Source: Chryseobacterium sp. PMSZPI | GTDB lineage: Bacteria; Bacteroidota; Bacteroidia; Flavobacteriales; Weeksellaceae | Reading direction: 5' to 3' | NCBI RefSeq assembly: GCF_002835665.1 | Contig: NZ_PIZV01000065.1 | Span: 1-44,778 of the forward strand | DNA: 44,778 nt | Part shown: positions 42,321 to 44,778 of the stretch, one piece after another | Position numbering within the stretch: position 1 is the stretch's first letter | Layout of the letters: each line of letters opens with the position of its first letter | Program-made: the position numbers and the translations under genes | The notes under the pieces: model-generated | Databases searched by the model: none | The model's input: the letters and a program-made list of their open reading frames with translations, nothing else | Told to the model about the DNA's origin: nothing

Positions 42321-43091
42321 TTAATAAAGTTTGTTGATAGAATCTATGTCAAGATACTCTGATTTCTGAGTAGTTGTTTCGTTGAAAGCCTTATCCAGAT
42401 CTTCATCTAAAAATTCATCTCCTTTTACTACATTATCTACATAGTTCATACTTTCGATAACAAAACTTTTAATTGTTGGGTTATCTAACGCTTTTAATCC
42501 TGAAATATTATCGAACTTCAATTTTTCATCGATTTTTTTATCCAGGTCAGCATCTTTCTCATTGTATAGAGAAAGAACAATTTTGGCATCCTTGAAGTAA
42601 GTATCGGATTCGTAGTATGTTTTAAGATAAATTGGAACAAAAGAAGACATCCAACCATTTAAATGGATAACATCCGGTACCCAGTTTAATTTCTTAATGG
42701 TTTCAATCACACCTCTGGCAAAGAATATAGCTCTTTCGTCGTTATCGTCGAAAGGTGTACCTTCATCGTCGAAATAGTACTGTTTTCTTTTGAAGTATTC
42801 TTCATTGTCAATAAAGTAAACCTGAAGTCTTTCCCCCGGAAGAGACGCTACTTTAATGATTAAAGGCTGATCCAAATCGTTGATAATAATATTCATCCCT
42901 GAAAGACGAATTACCTCATGAAGCTGGAATTTCCTCTCACTTATTTGTCCAAATCTTGGCATAAAAACTCTTACATCATTGCCTTCATTGTGCATCTTAA
43001 GCGCCATTTTGTTTACCACAGCAGCCATATTTGTGTCTTCCTGATAAGGATACATCTCTGTAGTAATGTACAGTATTTTTTGATTCGGCAT
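42321..43091 (-). CDS. Glycogen/starch-synthase N-domain-only protein (GT5-like)
   Basis: From ATG 43091 (MPNQKILYITTEMYPYQEDT) the protein is 256 aa. It matches only the N-terminal Rossmann domain of GT5 glycogen synthases: YITTEMYPY, NKMALKMHNEGNDVRVFMPRFG, GERLQVYFIDNEEYF and WVPDVIHLNGWMSSFVPIYLK. The ADP-glucose-binding KxGGL loop is replaced by EDTNMAA, and the whole C-terminal GT-B domain is missing, so it is unlikely to be an active synthase. The frame extends to a TTG at 43133, but that codon lies in the -7 promoter element. It is the first gene of the operon with DUF4270 and glmS. Confidence 0.88.
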   Translation of the reverse strand: MPNQKILYITTEMYPYQEDTNMAAVVNKMALKMHNEGNDVRVFMPRFGQISERKFQLHEVIRLSGMNIIINDLDQPLIIKVASLPGERLQVYFIDNEEYFKRKQYYFDDEGTPFDDNDERAIFFARGVIETIKKLNWVPDVIHLNGWMSSFVPIYLKTYYESDTYFKDAKIVLSLYNEKDADLDKKIDEKLKFDNISGLKALDNPTIKSFVIESMNYVDNVVKGDEFLDEDLDKAFNETTTQKSEYLDIDSINKLY

Positions 43092-43130
43092 AAACTTTCT
43101 ATCTAATTTTTGTAAAAATGCTTTAATGTG

Positions 43131-43138
43131 CAAAATTA
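43131..43138 (-). promoter_or_regulatory. Putative promoter (TAATTTTG) of the GT5-domain/DUF4270/glmS operon
   Basis: An exact TAnnTTTG on the minus strand, 39 nt before the ATG at 43091. It rules out the upstream TTG start. Confidence 0.5.
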
Positions 43139-43233
43139 CAAAAAAACATCCAACATTATTTTAATTAACATTTTTTTACGAAATTTCCCTTTCTAAAGTA
43201 GTGAAAACCGATATTATTATGTGATATTTTTAG

Positions 43234-43241
43234 TATTTTTG
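43234..43241 (+). promoter_or_regulatory. Putative promoter (TATTTTTG) of panC
   Basis: An exact TAnnTTTG, 20 nt before the panC ATG at 43262. The divergent operon promoter is about 100 bp away. Confidence 0.5.
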
Positions 43242-43261
43242 AATAAGTATTAAAATAAACT

Positions 43262-44110
43262 ATGGAAGTTATAAAAAATAAAAAAGTTCTTCAGGATTTC
43301 ATTGAAAGACAGAAAGAAATGGGAAAAAAAATCGGCTTCGCTCCCACTATGGGAGCTCTACACAAAGGTCATCTTTCTCTCTATGAAGAAGCAGCAAAGG
43401 AGAATGACCTTGTTATTTCTTCAATTTTTGTAAATCCAACCCAATTTAACAATGCAGAAGATCTTGAAAAATATCCAAGAGATATCAAGAGAGATATTTT
43501 AATTCTGGAAAACTCAGGTCTCGTAGATGCAGTTTACATTCCTGAAGTAATAGATATTTACCCTGAAAAAGCAGAAAGTAAGAATTATGACTTTGACGGA
43601 TTAGAAAATGAAATGGAAGGAAAGTCGAGACCGGGACATTTTGACGGTGTTGGCACTGTAGTAGAAGAGCTTTTCAGGCAGGTGCAACCCGACAATGCTT
43701 ATTTTGGAGAAAAAGATTTCCAACAACTAGCTATCATCAGGAAAATGGTAGAGAAAAAACAACTTCCTGTAAAAATAAAAGGGGTACCTATTTACAGAGC
43801 TGAAAACGGATTGGCATTAAGCTCAAGAAATCAAAGATTACATGAAGACCGTAAAGAAGCATCTAAAATCATTTACGAAACATTAAACAAAGTCAATGAT
43901 TGGTTCAGAACCGTTACAATACCGGAAATAAAGGAAAGAGTAGCCGACATTTTTGATCAACAGAAAGGAATGCAGCTAGAATATTTCCTGATTGCTGATG
44001 AGAAAACACTACAGGAAACTGACTTTTTCTACAAAGACAGAAATTTCAGAGCCTTTATTGTAGTCGTGGTAGATGGTGTCCGATTAATTGACAATATGCA
44101 TCTGGACTAA
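43262..44110 (+). CDS. panC: Pantothenate synthetase
   Basis: The 282-aa protein has the PanC layout. PTMGALHKGHLSL near residue 29 contains the nucleotidyl-transferase HxGH motif, SSIFVNPTQFN near 57, RPGHFDGVGTVV near 124, YFGEKDFQQLAIIRKM near 150 (the KDFQQ pantoate-binding segment), and LALSSRNQRL near 186 (the KMSKS-equivalent loop). It joins pantoate and beta-alanine with ATP to make vitamin B5 for coenzyme A. panD, often next to panC in related genomes, is not here; instead a terminator and a composite repeat follow. Confidence 0.96.
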   Translation: MEVIKNKKVLQDFIERQKEMGKKIGFAPTMGALHKGHLSLYEEAAKENDLVISSIFVNPTQFNNAEDLEKYPRDIKRDILILENSGLVDAVYIPEVIDIYPEKAESKNYDFDGLENEMEGKSRPGHFDGVGTVVEELFRQVQPDNAYFGEKDFQQLAIIRKMVEKKQLPVKIKGVPIYRAENGLALSSRNQRLHEDRKEASKIIYETLNKVNDWFRTVTIPEIKERVADIFDQQKGMQLEYFLIADEKTLQETDFFYKDRNFRAFIVVVVDGVRLIDNMHLD

Positions 44111-44140
44111 TCTTCACGGTATACTTTTTTTATAAAATAC

Positions 44141-44175
44141 AAACTCTGGTGGCTATTGTTATCAGAGTTTTTTTG
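44141..44175 (+). terminator. panC terminator
   Basis: AAACTCTG pairs with CAGAGTTT around a 14-nt loop, followed by TTTT. Its 3' half (44153-44172) is repeated almost exactly at 44565-44584. Confidence 0.75.
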
Positions 44176-44397
44176 GAACAAGAGCAAAAGTTGTGGGACT
44201 TAGAATATTTAGATCAGTTTAATTTTAAAATTTCACGCAAAGGATTTCTATTATCTGGTGTTGTATTTTAGGAAGCAAAGGCTGAATCAATTGTATTGAT
44301 TCTTTCTAAGCACACGCATATCTACATCGCTTCATCAGAGACTTTTGTCGCTTTCTTAGCTCTCTTATCAATAATGAATTGAATCTTGTCTTTGCGT
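44176..44397 (+). repeat. Dispersed 222-bp repeat, copy 2
   Basis: This copy is homologous to 14098-14319 and has the same length. It has GAACAAGAGCAAAAGTTG at the start, ACGCAAAG at 44235-44242, the hairpin GAATCAAT-TGT-ATTGATTC at 44284-44302, and CTTTGCGT at 44390-44397. The stem is identical to copy 1 while the loop differs (TGT against TTC), as expected if pairing is under selection. Confidence 0.75.
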
Positions 44398-44456
44398 TGA
44401 AATAAAATTTCAATATAAAGCTTAGAGGATTAAAAAGATAATTCATTTTTTTCTTC

Positions 44457-44564
44457 AGATTAACTATTTTTTTACCCAGCCCACAAGTTTTGCACCTAAT
44501 TCCATTTTTTCCTCTTTAGATTAACCAAAGTTTTTGCCTAGTCCACAACTTTTGAGATTGATCC
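44457..44564 (+). repeat. Imperfect tandem duplication, about 61-62-bp period
   Basis: AGATTAAC recurs at 44457 and 44518, and CCACAAGTTTTG (44481) recurs as CCACAACTTTTG (44543). Each unit ends in a TCC-rich block. The second CCACAACTTTTG is the inverse of CAAAAGTTGTGG at 44185 in repeat copy 2. Confidence 0.55.
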
Positions 44565-44617
44565 CTATTGTTGTCAGAGTTTTTAATTTATTATAACAAT
44601 GGTTTTAATACAAAAAA

Positions 44618-44645
44618 TCAAAGGCCTCCGGAAGGAAGCCTTTGA
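44618..44645 (-). terminator. Second minus-strand terminator behind tRNA-Lys
   Basis: TCAAAGGC pairs with GCCTTTGA (8 bp), with inner TCC/GGA pairs, followed on the minus strand by TTTTTTG. Confidence 0.65.
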
Positions 44646-44671
44646 AACACCAAATCACAAAATATTAATAT

Positions 44672-44697
44672 GAAAAAAATTTACTTTTCAGTAAACT
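44672..44697 (-). terminator. tRNA-Lys terminator
   Basis: A 6-bp stem TTTACT/AGTAAA with a GAAA loop, followed on the minus strand by seven T, directly behind the tRNA. Confidence 0.7.
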
Positions 44698-44699
44698 TG

Positions 44700-44772
44700 T
44701 GACCCGGCTGGGATTCGAACCCAGGACCCATACATTAAAAGTGTATTGCTCTACCAGCTGAGCTACCGAGTC
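44700..44772 (-). tRNA. tRNA-Lys (TTT)
   Basis: The minus strand folds as GACTCGG/CCGGGTC (acceptor, one G-U pair), D arm GCTCAGCTGGTAGAGC, anticodon stem ATACA/TGTAT with loop CTTTTAA (anticodon TTT), and T arm CTGGG-TTCGAAT-CCCAG. The discriminator is A at 44700 and CCA is not encoded. It may be part of a longer tRNA transcript starting beyond the window. Confidence 0.95.
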
Positions 44773-44778
44773 GGCCAC

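Noticed and set aside
1..44778. CRISPR arrays, integrases, phage genes or complete insertion sequences
   Set aside because: No regularly spaced direct repeats of array type, and no recombinase, transposase or phage motifs were seen.

Overview
The window comes from an AT-rich member of the Bacteroidota, almost certainly a flavobacterium of the Chryseobacterium type. The evidence is the gldK-gldL-gldM-gldN set of the type IX secretion system (T9SS), a DUF4270 lipoprotein, a split transketolase, SemiSWEET, a type I asparaginase, secreted proteins with N-termini ending in -AQ, and many promoters of the Bacteroidetes form TAnnTTTG. There is no phage, integrase, complete insertion sequence or CRISPR array.

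Positions 1-14 kb are mixed-strand housekeeping genes. They are a reprolysin-like metalloprotease cut by the window edge just after HEVGH, a small secreted protein, the two transketolase subunits, an Lrp/AsnC regulator, a 1.6-kaa TamB-like protein whose start codon lies 4 bp from that of divergent tsaD, a four-helix-bundle (23S IVS-type) gene lying between inverted repeats, rsmE, a TrmH/SpoU methyltransferase, asparaginase I, and tRNA-Ser(GGA) with a near-consensus promoter.

Positions 14.0-14.75 kb form a gene-poor island. It holds a 222-bp dispersed repeat (a second copy lies at 44.2 kb), three 9-bp direct repeats, and three DnaA-box-like 9-mers spaced exactly 11 bp apart. It is a candidate replication origin or DnaA-binding site.

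Positions 14.7-31 kb are mostly envelope and transport genes. They include a DUF4198-like secreted protein convergent with a TonB-dependent siderophore-type receptor, a DUF2490 outer-membrane protein, an M20 peptidase, an azoreductase, a large secreted surface protein, and a three-gene RND efflux operon (adaptor, pump, TolC-like channel).

Positions 31-44 kb hold two small lipoproteins (MliC-like and META/HslJ-like), SemiSWEET with an FAD oxidoreductase, the T9SS core operon gldKLMN with a strong terminator, an operon of a GT5 N-domain-only protein, DUF4270 lipoprotein and glmS, and divergent panC. The window closes with a composite repeat inserted behind panC and tRNA-Lys(TTT) on the minus strand. 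From about 15.5 kb to 43 kb most genes, and nearly all the long ones, are on the minus strand.

The least explained parts are non-coding: the four-helix-bundle gene between inverted repeats, the DnaA-box island, the paired dispersed repeats, the inverted-repeat element between the TonB receptor and DUF2490 genes, and the duplicated panC terminator flanking an insertion. All protein assignments were made by reading motifs; no database search was run.
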